A stretch of DNA of 13,859 bases from Pseudomonadales bacterium (lineage in GTDB: Bacteria > Pseudomonadota > Gammaproteobacteria > Pseudomonadales > DT-91). The stretch spans positions 1 through 13,859 of the forward strand of contig JABSRR010000041.1 in NCBI GenBank assembly GCA_013215025.1, in the 5' to 3' direction. The notes under the pieces are model-generated. The model did no database searches, had not been told where the DNA came from, and saw only the letters and a program-made list of their open reading frames with translations. Positions 7,643 through 13,859 of this stretch are shown here, one piece after another. Made by a program: the position numbers and the translations under genes. Position 1 is the stretch's first letter; each line of letters opens with the position of its first letter.

Positions 7643-7783
7643 TGGCAGCTTGAAGACAGTTTAATATGTAGTTTTTAAGAACTTTGCCGTGAATAGACTT
7701 ATCTGAGTAAGTGATTATTTTAAGGTAAGTGATTACTCAAAGTAATTATATTGTCGACAATGATTACCAATATATCCAAGCCT
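7643..7783. repeat. Intergenic stretch with a direct repeat and a nested palindrome
   Basis: GTAAGTGATTA occurs twice, at 7707-7717 and 7725-7735, 18 bp apart. Just beyond is the perfect 12-bp palindrome ATTGTCGACAAT (7750-7761), flanked by GTAAT (7742-7746) and ATTAC (7763-7767), so the whole dyad spans 7742-7767. The core TTGTCGACAA has the GT/AC layout of GntR-family operators. It lies upstream of a terminator rather than upstream of an evident gene, so its role is unclear. Confidence 0.5.
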
Positions 7784-7806
7784 AGCCCGCTAAAGCGGGC
7801 TTTTTT
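7784..7806 (+). terminator. Intrinsic terminator after the 65-aa gene
   Basis: AGCCCGCT (7784-7791) and AGCGGGCT (7794-7801) form a GC-rich stem, realistically 7 bp with a 4-base loop. A run of six T (7801-7806) follows on the plus strand. No T-tract follows on the minus strand, so it serves rightward transcription from thiI and the small gene. Confidence 0.88.
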
Positions 7807-7853
7807 ATGCGCTGTTCCATCATTGCATGGCGGCTTTATATCAGGGCTTTCGA

Positions 7854-8912
7854 TTAATCGTCTTTGCCGTAAATATCTAGCGTAACGTATTCTTTGCGTT
7901 CATCAAAGGTTGAGGGTAGATCAGCGATGTCGGTATAAAACTGCTCATACCACTGCCTTAATTTATAAACGGGGCCATCGCCTGAGCACAATACTGGATT
8001 GTCGACTTGGGTTTTATGCTTCCAAATATCAACATCTTCAAAGAAAGCCTCAGTCGTGCCGTCTACATATTTTTGAACGATATAGTCGTTAATATCTTGT
8101 CCAAATTCTGGATATTTTTTAACAATCAAGCCAAAACGTAAATCGAAGTGCTCTTGATCTACCGGCACATGAGTGACGAGCAGGCGAGAGTGCTTAACCA
8201 GCCCGTTAGACTCATTTTCCATGACGGTGGTCATAATTGCAGGGCCATAATAGGTGGCTGTGCTGGTGAGGCTATCCGATGTTTCCATGGTCTCAGGGTC
8301 GCCTTCCATATATTGCACAAACATATGTTTATCAATAATGTTTTTAAAATATGCAGCAGGGGCACTATGCACTGGGCCAAAATGCGCCATGTCAGCCATA
8401 TTATCAATCAACTCTCTGCCGTGCGAGGCTATGCGCATGGTGGTGAGATTCCATTCAGACCATTCATCCGAATAATACTCTTCCATGCGAGGTGGTTCTT
8501 GCCCGGGTATGGGTGGGTTGCCTTCATGGTCATACCACACATAAAACAAGCCATTCAGCTCAAGCACATCCCATGATTTAATTTTGGCCTTAGGCGGGAT
8601 TTTTTCGGCGTAAGGAATATGATTGCAGACGCCGTCGCCACCCCAGCTCCAGTGGTGGAAGGGGCAAACGATATTGCCTTGTTCATCGCACTCACCTTTC
8701 GATAAATCCGCCCCCATATGGGGGCAATAGGCATCTAAAATTTTGATTTTAAAATCGGCTAGGCTGCGGTAAGCCACGAGTTTAGTGCCAAAGTATTCAA
8801 AGGTTTGTGGCTCTTCTGAGATATGTCGAGACAGGCCAAAGCAATACCAACCGCGGCCGTAACGATCAGCTTTTTTGGCTTCAATAGTGTGTAGCGGGAT
8901 TGTAGAGTTCAT
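7854..8912 (-). CDS. KshA-like Rieske non-heme iron oxygenase
   Basis: 352 residues. The N-terminal Rieske [2Fe-2S] domain has the CxH-x17-CxxH ligands C63, H65, C83 and H86 (CPHMGADLS to CPFHHW), followed by WGGDGVCNHIPYA. The catalytic domain has DNMADMAHFGPVH, giving D174, H177 and H182 (D-x2-H-x4-H). The third iron ligand is probably an aspartate in EDVDIWKHK (D293 or D295). Together with DNPVLCSGDGPVYKLRQWYE, these stretches closely resemble KshA, the oxygenase of 3-ketosteroid 9-alpha-hydroxylase. I infer hydroxylation of a steroid or similar polycyclic substrate. No reductase partner (KshB-like) or other steroid-degradation gene is in the window, so it would need an electron donor encoded elsewhere. 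It is slightly shorter than mycobacterial KshA. The Shine-Dalgarno is weak. Family firm, substrate uncertain. Confidence 0.88.
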   Translation of the reverse strand: MNSTIPLHTIEAKKADRYGRGWYCFGLSRHISEEPQTFEYFGTKLVAYRSLADFKIKILDAYCPHMGADLSKGECDEQGNIVCPFHHWSWGGDGVCNHIPYAEKIPPKAKIKSWDVLELNGLFYVWYDHEGNPPIPGQEPPRMEEYYSDEWSEWNLTTMRIASHGRELIDNMADMAHFGPVHSAPAAYFKNIIDKHMFVQYMEGDPETMETSDSLTSTATYYGPAIMTTVMENESNGLVKHSRLLVTHVPVDQEHFDLRFGLIVKKYPEFGQDINDYIVQKYVDGTTEAFFEDVDIWKHKTQVDNPVLCSGDGPVYKLRQWYEQFYTDIADLPSTFDERKEYVTLDIYGKDD

Positions 8913-8929
8913 GTTGACGCCATTGTTAT

Positions 8930-8944
8930 TGTAAGTAAATTACA
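8930..8944. promoter_or_regulatory. Inverted repeat TGTAA-N5-TTACA, possible operator of the oxygenase
   Basis: TGTAAGTAAATTACA is a perfect 5-bp dyad with a 5-base spacer, 18 bases upstream of the oxygenase ATG. It would lie just downstream of the predicted transcription start, a typical place for a repressor site. The protein that might bind it is not evident in the window. Confidence 0.4.
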
Positions 8945-8965
8945 TTTTAACAAAACTTTTTCCGT

Positions 8966-8993
8966 AGTATAAGCCTGTGCCTTGGCAAGCTAA
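8966..8993 (-). promoter_or_regulatory. Possible sigma-70 promoter of the oxygenase gene
   Basis: On the minus strand, TTAGCT (8993-8988, a poor -35) and TATACT (8971-8966, a 5/6 match to -10) are 16 bases apart. They predict a leader of about 45 bases before the ATG at 8912. The match is modest and rests mainly on the -10. Confidence 0.35.
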
Positions 8994-9112
8994 CCTTTGA
9001 CGCTGAACAGAAATATAGATCATTTAAAAGATAGTGGCAGTTTGAGCTTGATTTAGTCGCGCGTGGCTGACAAGCTACTCCTAATAGCAAAATCATTACA
9101 AGGATGTTAAGA

Positions 9113-9244
9113 GTGCTAAGCTATATTCCAAAAATACTGTCAGTATTTAGATTTTTTTGTTTCTTTATAATATTGCTTGGGCAGCTGCTTAGTTGCCCTC
9201 TCCGTAATATCGCACAGCGAACTCAGGGCTCATATTATGAGTAA
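9113..9244 (+). CDS. Candidate small lipoprotein overlapping the start of kdoO
   Basis: A frame that opens with ATG at 9104 or GTG at 9113 and stops at 9242-9244. GTG is preferred because AAGGA (9100-9104) is 8 bases before it, whereas it abuts the ATG. The 43-residue product has a short basic start (YIPKILSVFR), a strongly hydrophobic run (FFCFFIILLGQL) and LLSC, which fits a lipobox with the cysteine as mature residue 1. A polar 16-residue tail follows. Its last 8 bases overlap the kdoO ATG, suggesting translational coupling. I know no named family for it. It could instead be a single-pass membrane peptide, or a chance frame in T-rich DNA. Confidence 0.35.
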   Translation: MLSYIPKILSVFRFFCFFIILLGQLLSCPLRNIAQRTQGSYYE

Positions 9245-10106
9245 CTGGGTTCGCTTGTCGCAGCAGGATATACAACTAAAAGCGTGCAGCAAAACACATA
9301 ATGTAACGCAGTTACTAGAGCAGGGTAAGCTGCTGTCGTTAACCGAACAAGATTTTCCAATTTTTCATGATGAAAAAGTTCTGCTCAGTGATGCACTGAT
9401 TGATAAAAAACGAAAAAATATCAGCTATTGCCCAGTATCAAATTCGGTAAAAGGTGCTGTTCAACACCAATCATTATTATTAAATATGATGCGTCGCTAC
9501 GCGAATTTTAGTCGGCAATTAGTTGAGAGCTGCTGCCCAGACTATGTCGGCCATTTACGATTGGGGAAGGTGAGTTTTCGTCCTGTCGAAGCTTGTGCGC
9601 GCCAGACATCGATAACAAAAGACGATAGCCGCTTGCATATAGATGCTTTTCCATCCAACCCGGTAGCCGGTAAACGCATACTGAGAGTATTCACCAATAT
9701 CAATCCGGAGCAAATACCCAGGCACTGGCGGCTGGGTGAATCGTTTGACAGGGTATTACAGCACCATCAAGCCAAGCTTAAATTGCCCAGTCAGTTAAAC
9801 CTAGCGTTACTTGATAAACTGGGTATTACCAAAACTCGGCGCACGCTCTATGACGCTATCATGCTGCAGCTTCATGACAGCATGAAATTAGATCATGACT
9901 ATCAGCAAAATGTTGAGTCTGAGTCACTTTCTTTACCAGCCGGCAGTACATGGTTGGTATTTACCGATCAGGTTTCTCATGCCGTGTCTGCTGGTCAGTA
10001 TGTGTTAGAACAAACCATTTATCTGCCTGTCGAAGCAATGCAGTATCCGCAAAGTTCACCACTGCACCAGCTGCAGCAATTGTTTGGTCAGCCCCTGATT
10101 CATTGA
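9237..10106 (+). CDS. kdoO: Kdo 3-hydroxylase (KdoO family, Fe(II)/2-oxoglutarate dioxygenase)
   Basis: 289 residues from the ATG at 9237, which has CAGGG 8 bases upstream. An in-frame TTG at 9177 would add 20 residues unlike the family start, so I reject it. The pattern HIDAFPSNPVAGKRILRVFT followed by NINPEQIPRHWRLGESF is the signature of the Kdo hydroxylase family (PF11004). The iron-binding facial triad would be H134, D136 and H248 (the last in DQVSHAVSAGQY). The enzyme oxidises the inner-core Kdo sugar of lipopolysaccharide to Ko, using O2 and 2-oxoglutarate, at the cytoplasmic face before export. No signal peptide is seen. No other LPS gene is adjacent. Family assignment is strong from motif recognition; activity is inferred. 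Confidence 0.88.
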   Translation: MSNWVRLSQQDIQLKACSKTHNVTQLLEQGKLLSLTEQDFPIFHDEKVLLSDALIDKKRKNISYCPVSNSVKGAVQHQSLLLNMMRRYANFSRQLVESCCPDYVGHLRLGKVSFRPVEACARQTSITKDDSRLHIDAFPSNPVAGKRILRVFTNINPEQIPRHWRLGESFDRVLQHHQAKLKLPSQLNLALLDKLGITKTRRTLYDAIMLQLHDSMKLDHDYQQNVESESLSLPAGSTWLVFTDQVSHAVSAGQYVLEQTIYLPVEAMQYPQSSPLHQLQQLFGQPLIH

Positions 10107-10159
10107 TAACTATTTCAACGAAGAGTTTTACTATCTGGCTAAACCTTGAGCATCAAGCT

Positions 10160-10168
10160 TGATATACT
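10160..10168 (+). promoter_or_regulatory. Extended -10 promoter of the tRNA-Arg gene
   Basis: TGATATACT (extended -10, TGN-TATACT) predicts a start near 10175, three bases before the mature tRNA 5' end. There is no good -35. It is the same promoter style as that of thiI. Confidence 0.5.
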
Positions 10169-10177
10169 GTTTGCCAA

Positions 10178-10254
10178 GCCCCCGTAGCTCAGCTGGATAG
10201 AGCATTCGCCTCCTAAGCGAAGGGTCGGACGTTCGAATCGTCTCGGGGGCGCCA
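10178..10254 (+). tRNA. tRNA-Arg (anticodon CCU)
   Basis: A 77-base cloverleaf. The acceptor stem is GCCCCCG (10178-10184) / CGGGGGC (10244-10250), with discriminator G and an encoded CCA (10252-10254). The D-arm is GCTC/GAGC. The anticodon stem TTCGC/GCGAA encloses the loop CTCCTAA with CCT at 10212-10214, reading the rare codon AGG. The T-arm has the TTCGAAT loop. A20 in the D-loop and C35 in the anticodon are arginine identity elements. No terminator is visible between it and the exporter gene 70 bases downstream. Confidence 0.97.
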
Positions 10255-10324
10255 TTCTAAACAAGATTTCACTGGCGCCGAGCTAATCAGTCTATACAAT
10301 GCGCGCTTCGCAATGAGGTGTCGT

Positions 10325-12628
10325 ATGATCGAGCAAATTTCTTCCCGTTTAATTGAGTATCGCAAGTTATTCTTTGCGCTATCTATTTTGAGTCTGTTTT
10401 TAGCCTTGGCGGGCTTTCAGAACTTTAAGTTTGATGGTAGTGCGCGCGGCTTTTTTAAAGAAGACTATGGCCCCTATATGGCGCTTGAGGCATTAGAGGA
10501 AAAATACGGCAAAGAGTCGCGTGCCTTTATTATGCTGGAAACTCAGCAGGCTGACGTGTTCAATCGCGCCGATTTAGCCTTGTTTGAGCAAATGACGCTA
10601 GACGCAGAATTATTGCCTTATATTGTCCGAGTTGAGTCAATTACCAACTTTTCGCATACCTACAGCGAAGACGATGATATGTATGTGGAAAACCTGGTCG
10701 AGCAAGCTGATAGCCTGTCTGATCAGCAGTTGGCAAAGATTAAGCAAGTAGCGCTGTCAGACATCAGCTTGGTGAATCGACTGGTGTCGCCAAATGGCAA
10801 GTATGTTGCCTTGAGCTTAGAATTTAATATTGGTAAAGAAAATCAGCAGGAAAAAGAGTTCGAGCTGGTTGAGCAAATTTATCAATGGGTTGATGAGCTG
10901 GAAAGCGCGAATCCTGACATCAATATCTATGTCACTGGCGATATTGTGTCTACCTACAACAATGCATGGATAGTGATACATGATGTGAGCATTATGATTC
11001 CATCAATGTTTGCGCTGATGTTTGTGGTGTTGGGTGTAATTATGCGCACGGTGGCAGGTGTGATGACAGCTGTATTGATTTCTTTTGTGGCGATGCTCAC
11101 CGGCATGGGCTTAGGCGCCTGGTTTGGTATTACCTTCACCATGATGACCATGAACGCGGTGATGATTATTATCACGGTGACCATTGCGCACTGTATTCAT
11201 ATTCTAAACCATTTTTTCCACGCCTATCGCGAGCCGGCTGCATCCAAACAACAGGCCTTGCTTGAAAGCCTGCATATAAATTACATCCCAGTCACCTTAA
11301 CCAGCTTAACAACAGCACTTGGTTTTTTAACGCTGAATACCAGCGATTTACCGCCCACCGCAGGCCTTGGCAATGTGTCTGCATTGGGTGTGTTAGCCAG
11401 CTGGACATTTTCATTAACCATGCTGCCAGCCTTGGTCATGTGGTTGCCGATTAAAAAGCCCGTTTATAGCGAAAGTAAGCTTGAGAATTTGATGCAATTT
11501 TTAGCCTCTTGGGTGATCAAACGCCGCAATATGTTATTGCTATCTACCATGATCTGCGCAATAGGTATGGGTTATGCAGCGGCACAAAATCAAATCAATG
11601 ACCGCTTTAGTGATGCGATAAAAAAGCCGCATAAATTTCGCACCCACAATGAAAAAATCGATCAGCATTTCGGTGGTCTCTATAACTACCATTACGAGTT
11701 GCCAGCCAAAGGTGAAAACGGCATTACCGATATTGAGTACTTACAAAAGGTTGAGGCCTTTACTGAGTGGCTTCGCCAGCAGCCTGAGATAAAAGGGGTG
11801 TATTCCTTTGTTGATGTGATCAAGCGACTGAATAAAAGTATGCATGGCGATGACCCTGCCTATTACCGACTACCAGAGTCCTCTGAGTTGGCTGCACAGT
11901 ATTTGTTACTGTATGAGCTTTCTCTACCGCCCGGCGTTGATTTAAATAATCAGGTGCTGTTGGATAAAAGTGCAACACGTGTTAGCACCACTACAGCGGC
12001 CGCAGACACCAACAAAATATTTGAGATGCAGCAGCGTGTAAATGACTGGCAAGCGGCTAACCTACCTGCCTATATGCGTAAGGAAGGTGCCTCAATGGCG
12101 GTAATGTGGTCAAAGCTTAGCTATGACAGTTTCGTAAAAACATTACAGGGCTCGTTTATTGCCTTGATTGCGATCTCATTCATTATGATTTTAGTGCTTA
12201 AATCTTTCCGTTATGGGTTTATCAGCTTAGTACCGAATGTGATTCCTGCAGTAATGGGTTTTGGCTTTTGGGCGCTGTATGATGGTGAGTTGACGATGGG
12301 GCTGACTTCGGTCGTGATTATTACCATGGGTATTGTCGTCGACGATACCGTACACTTTTTATCAAAATATAAATTTGCTAAGGATAATCTTCAGGCGAAC
12401 ACCGAACAGGCAATCCGCTACTCATTTAAATATGTGGGTACCGCTTTGTGGACAACAACCTTTGTGTTAGTGGCTGGCTTTTCATTGCTGGTTTTATCTA
12501 AAGCGGTTTCAAATGTGGAGCTGGGTATACTTACTTCTTCAATTATTTTTTCGGCGCTGTTGCTGGATTTCTTTTTATTGCCACCGTTATTGTTGCTGCT
12601 AGATAAGCATAAAAAAGCCAGCGTTTAG
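10325..12628 (+). CDS. RND-superfamily (MMPL-type) exporter
   Basis: 767 residues from the ATG at 10325. GAGGTG (10315-10320) precedes this start at a plausible distance and overlaps the alternative ATG at 10313. The layout is two repeated halves. First half: TM1 at about 10-32, a large periplasmic loop to about 212, then five membrane helices at about 215-375. Second half: TM7 near 405-423, a loop to about 605, then five helices to about 760. The second half carries GIVVDDTVHF (D673-D674), the acidic pair of proton-driven RND pumps. The matching place in the first half reads TVTIAHCIHIL with no acidic residue. It belongs with COG1033-type exporters rather than AcrB-like multidrug pumps (over 1000 residues). 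The substrate is unknown, lipids being common for the family. No membrane-fusion protein or outer-membrane partner is adjacent. Confidence 0.88.
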   Translation: MIEQISSRLIEYRKLFFALSILSLFLALAGFQNFKFDGSARGFFKEDYGPYMALEALEEKYGKESRAFIMLETQQADVFNRADLALFEQMTLDAELLPYIVRVESITNFSHTYSEDDDMYVENLVEQADSLSDQQLAKIKQVALSDISLVNRLVSPNGKYVALSLEFNIGKENQQEKEFELVEQIYQWVDELESANPDINIYVTGDIVSTYNNAWIVIHDVSIMIPSMFALMFVVLGVIMRTVAGVMTAVLISFVAMLTGMGLGAWFGITFTMMTMNAVMIIITVTIAHCIHILNHFFHAYREPAASKQQALLESLHINYIPVTLTSLTTALGFLTLNTSDLPPTAGLGNVSALGVLASWTFSLTMLPALVMWLPIKKPVYSESKLENLMQFLASWVIKRRNMLLLSTMICAIGMGYAAAQNQINDRFSDAIKKPHKFRTHNEKIDQHFGGLYNYHYELPAKGENGITDIEYLQKVEAFTEWLRQQPEIKGVYSFVDVIKRLNKSMHGDDPAYYRLPESSELAAQYLLLYELSLPPGVDLNNQVLLDKSATRVSTTTAAADTNKIFEMQQRVNDWQAANLPAYMRKEGASMAVMWSKLSYDSFVKTLQGSFIALIAISFIMILVLKSFRYGFISLVPNVIPAVMGFGFWALYDGELTMGLTSVVIITMGIVVDDTVHFLSKYKFAKDNLQANTEQAIRYSFKYVGTALWTTTFVLVAGFSLLVLSKAVSNVELGILTSSIIFSALLLDFFLLPPLLLLLDKHKKASV

Positions 12629-12642
12629 CTGGCTGGTTTTTT
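12611..12642. terminator. Bidirectional terminator overlapping both convergent stop codons
   Basis: AGCCAGC (12616-12622) and GCTGGCT (12628-12634) form a 7-bp stem with a GTTTA loop. It is preceded by AAAAAA (12611-12616) and followed after GG by TTTTTT (12637-12642), so both strands get a U-tract. The exporter's stop codon (12626-12628) lies in the loop and stem, and the CheX-like gene's stop (12643-12641) starts in the T-run. The two convergent genes are separated by only 12 bases. Confidence 0.88.
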
Positions 12643-13090
12643 AAGCTTGTAAGCCGACCACAATAGAGGCGTTGTAGGCTTTCCATAAAAGAGGGATCAC
12701 ATACACCCGGGTATCCTTAGGTAAGTGTATTTGCTCGGGTTTACCTTGTACCACGATTGGAACCGAAATCATAAACTCAGCGCCAAACTGACTGCGCGCA
12801 TTACCTGAGATGGTGTTAGCTACTTCACCAATCAAGTCGAATAAGTTTTCGTGTGTGGTTTGAGTTTCACCGATGCTCAGCAGTAAATGGTTAAGCAAAG
12901 CCTTGGGTGCAGACACATAAACGCAGCCCTGATAGGGCCCAGTTATACTGATAATGCCGGTGTAGTCAAAGGCCTGGCTTTCTTCAAGTGCTGCAAGATA
13001 AGGCGCGCCAACTTCCACACCATCGGTTTTATGTTGCGTGAAGTAGTTTTTTGCACCATCAATAAATACTTGAATGTCTTGTTCTTTCAT
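12641..13090 (-). CDS. CheX-like chemotaxis phosphatase domain protein
   Basis: 149 residues, a single CheX/CheC-type domain (PF13690 style). The phosphatase signature ExxN is present as E89-V-A-N92 in LIGEVANTISGNAR, with the family's preceding GPYQGCVYVSAP strand pair. CheX proteins dephosphorylate CheY-P. The ATG overlaps the stop of the upstream CheY-like gene in an ATGA, so translation is coupled and the adjacent receiver is the natural substrate. There is only one ExxN motif, as in CheX rather than two-motif CheC. No membrane segment is seen. Family call is good; pairing with the neighbour is inference from the overlap. Confidence 0.85.
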   Translation of the reverse strand: MKEQDIQVFIDGAKNYFTQHKTDGVEVGAPYLAALEESQAFDYTGIISITGPYQGCVYVSAPKALLNHLLLSIGETQTTHENLFDLIGEVANTISGNARSQFGAEFMISVPIVVQGKPEQIHLPKDTRVYVIPLLWKAYNASIVVGLQA

Positions 13091-13455
13091 GACACTGGCT
13101 CCGATACTTTTGCAAGCGCGTCAATCAGCTCATCATCATTGAAGGGTTTGCATAAAAAACCTCTTGCACCTTTGGTGATGGCGCTAAGGCCGGTCGCTTT
13201 GTCGGATAAGGCTGAAACCACTAAAATATTTGCATTCGGGTTTATTGCCATAATTTGGTCAATACAGTCTAAGCCATCCATTTCTGGCATGGTGAGATCC
13301 ATTGTGACCACGTCCGGTTGATGCTGCTTAAACATCGCAACAGCTTGTTCGCCATTTTCTGCAGTAGCAACAACATTAAAGGTGCTGTTAGTTTGTGCAC
13401 GTGTGATTTTACGACGAATAATATTTGAGTCATCAACAATCATTAAATTATGCAT
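13087..13455 (-). CDS. CheY-like single-domain response regulator
   Basis: 122 residues, a stand-alone receiver with no output domain. The acidic pocket is D8-D9, the phospho-acceptor D53 in TMDLTMPEMDG, the switch serine is in LVVSALSD and the conserved lysine is in LCKPF. It should take phosphate from the CheA-like kinase encoded 10 bases upstream and be reset by the CheX-like protein that overlaps its stop. AAGGAG lies 7 bases before the ATG and overlaps the kinase stop codon. The output (flagellar motor, pilus or another partner) cannot be read from sequence. Confidence 0.93.
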   Translation of the reverse strand: MHNLMIVDDSNIIRRKITRAQTNSTFNVVATAENGEQAVAMFKQHQPDVVTMDLTMPEMDGLDCIDQIMAINPNANILVVSALSDKATGLSAITKGARGFLCKPFNDDELIDALAKVSEPVS

Positions 13456-13465
13456 TTAAGACTCC

Positions 13466-13859
13466 TTAGGCGACCAATCGCTGAGCGTGAGCGATGGGTA
13501 GGGTGATAGTGAAGCGGGTAAACTGATTTTTACGGCTAGCGATGGTTAATTTACCGCCAGCTTGATTAATCCGTTGTTTAATAATATCCATACCCATGCC
13601 GCGACCGGCATCGACGGACACTTCTTTAGCGGTTGAAAAACCGGGCGAGAACATTAATCCAGCCAGCTGTCGCTTATTCAAATGCTCTATTTGTTCAGCA
13701 GTATACAGCGATTGTTCGACAGCCTTTTGTTTGATTTTCTCATAGTCGATACCGGCTCCGTCATCTTCGAAAGTCAGCTCTAAATGATTGCCTAACTGTA
13801 TCAGTCGACAATCAATGCGGGCTGTCGCAGGCTTTTCACTATCGTGTCTGGCTTGCTGG
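13466..13859 (-). CDS. CheA-like histidine kinase, C-terminal ATPase part only (cut by window edge)
   Basis: An open frame of 130 residues runs from the right edge to a TAA at 13468-13466. It is the second half of a HATPase domain of CheA type: G1 box DDGAGIDYEKIKQKA, then LMFSPGFSTAKEVSVDAGRG with MGMDIIKQRINQAGGK, and a final beta strand FTRFTITLP. The protein ends only 11 residues later (IAHAQRLVA). A canonical CheA would continue about 130-150 residues with a CheW-like P5 domain, and that domain is absent here. The phosphotransfer, dimerisation and any sensor domain lie outside the window. A shorter in-frame ATG at 13681 is internal to the ATPase domain and not the start. It heads an operon with the CheY-like and CheX-like genes. 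Confidence 0.9.
   Translation of the reverse strand, partial: QQARHDSEKPATARIDCRLIQLGNHLELTFEDDGAGIDYEKIKQKAVEQSLYTAEQIEHLNKRQLAGLMFSPGFSTAKEVSVDAGRGMGMDIIKQRINQAGGKLTIASRKNQFTRFTITLPIAHAQRLVA

Noticed and set aside
8148..8576. 142-codon plus-strand open frame inside the oxygenase gene
   Set aside because: Antisense shadow of a protein with intact catalytic motifs; its translation shows no family features.
9177..9236. Longer kdoO start at an in-frame TTG (9177)
   Set aside because: The ATG at 9237 has a usable CAGGG ribosome-binding site and gives a protein of family length; the extra 20 residues look like out-of-frame sequence of the overlapping small reading frame.
10178..10254. tRNA-Arg gene as an integration site for a mobile element
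   Set aside because: No integrase, no repeated tRNA 3' end downstream and no change in gene style nearby.
10313..10324. Exporter start at ATG 10313
   Set aside because: GAGGTG overlaps this ATG and is positioned for the ATG at 10325, which begins the expected MIEQISSRLIEYRK cytoplasmic start.
12887..13321. 144-codon plus-strand open frame across the CheX-like and CheY-like genes
   Set aside because: It lies antisense to two well-defined gene families, has no ribosome-binding site and no recognisable domain.

Overview
The window looks like a chromosomal segment of a free-living, probably marine, gammaproteobacterium. The basis is the gene content and order: thiI diverging from glnA, with ntrB and ntrC downstream of glnA on the same strand, as in Pseudomonas and relatives, plus a Kdo hydroxylase of lipopolysaccharide. 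Base composition looks moderate and even. I see no insertion sequence, integrase, CRISPR array or rRNA. The taxon is an inference from gene order and sequence style, not from a search.

Left part (1-5525, all minus strand). A YfcH-type epimerase is cut by the left edge. It lies just downstream of ntrC and ntrB, the nitrogen two-component system. Upstream of these come a small secreted DUF4124-type protein, a bidirectional terminator and glnA (glutamine synthetase, with the adenylylation tyrosine). The 390-base gap between glnA and thiI is the best regulatory region in the window. It has a sigma-54 -24/-12 element facing glnA, a cluster of NtrC-like boxes about 100-140 bases upstream of the predicted start, and a leader predicted to fold into two adjacent hairpins followed by six U. 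The encoded NtrB/NtrC pair would activate glnA, so the locus is a closed nitrogen-control circuit.

Middle (5916-10254). ThiI (tRNA 4-thiouridine synthesis, with its rhodanese domain) is followed by an unrecognised 65-residue protein with a strong ribosome-binding site and a terminator. On the opposite strand is a lone KshA-like Rieske oxygenase with a possible operator just upstream. Next come a possible 43-residue lipoprotein overlapping a Kdo 3-hydroxylase (kdoO) by 8 bases, and tRNA-Arg(CCU) with its own promoter.

Right part (10325-13859). An RND/MMPL-family exporter runs rightward and meets, tail to tail, a leftward chemotaxis-like cassette. The shared bidirectional terminator overlaps both stop codons. 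The cassette reads CheA-like kinase (cut by the right edge), CheY-like receiver, CheX-like phosphatase: kinase, phospho-acceptor and phosphatase. The kinase ends right after its ATPase domain, without the CheW-like domain of a normal CheA, so it may serve something other than a classical chemoreceptor array.

Most of the window is ordinary housekeeping DNA. The points most worth a second look are the structured glnA leader, the P5-less CheA/CheY/CheX cassette, the small lipoprotein candidate ahead of kdoO, and two short repeat or palindrome clusters in intergenic DNA.
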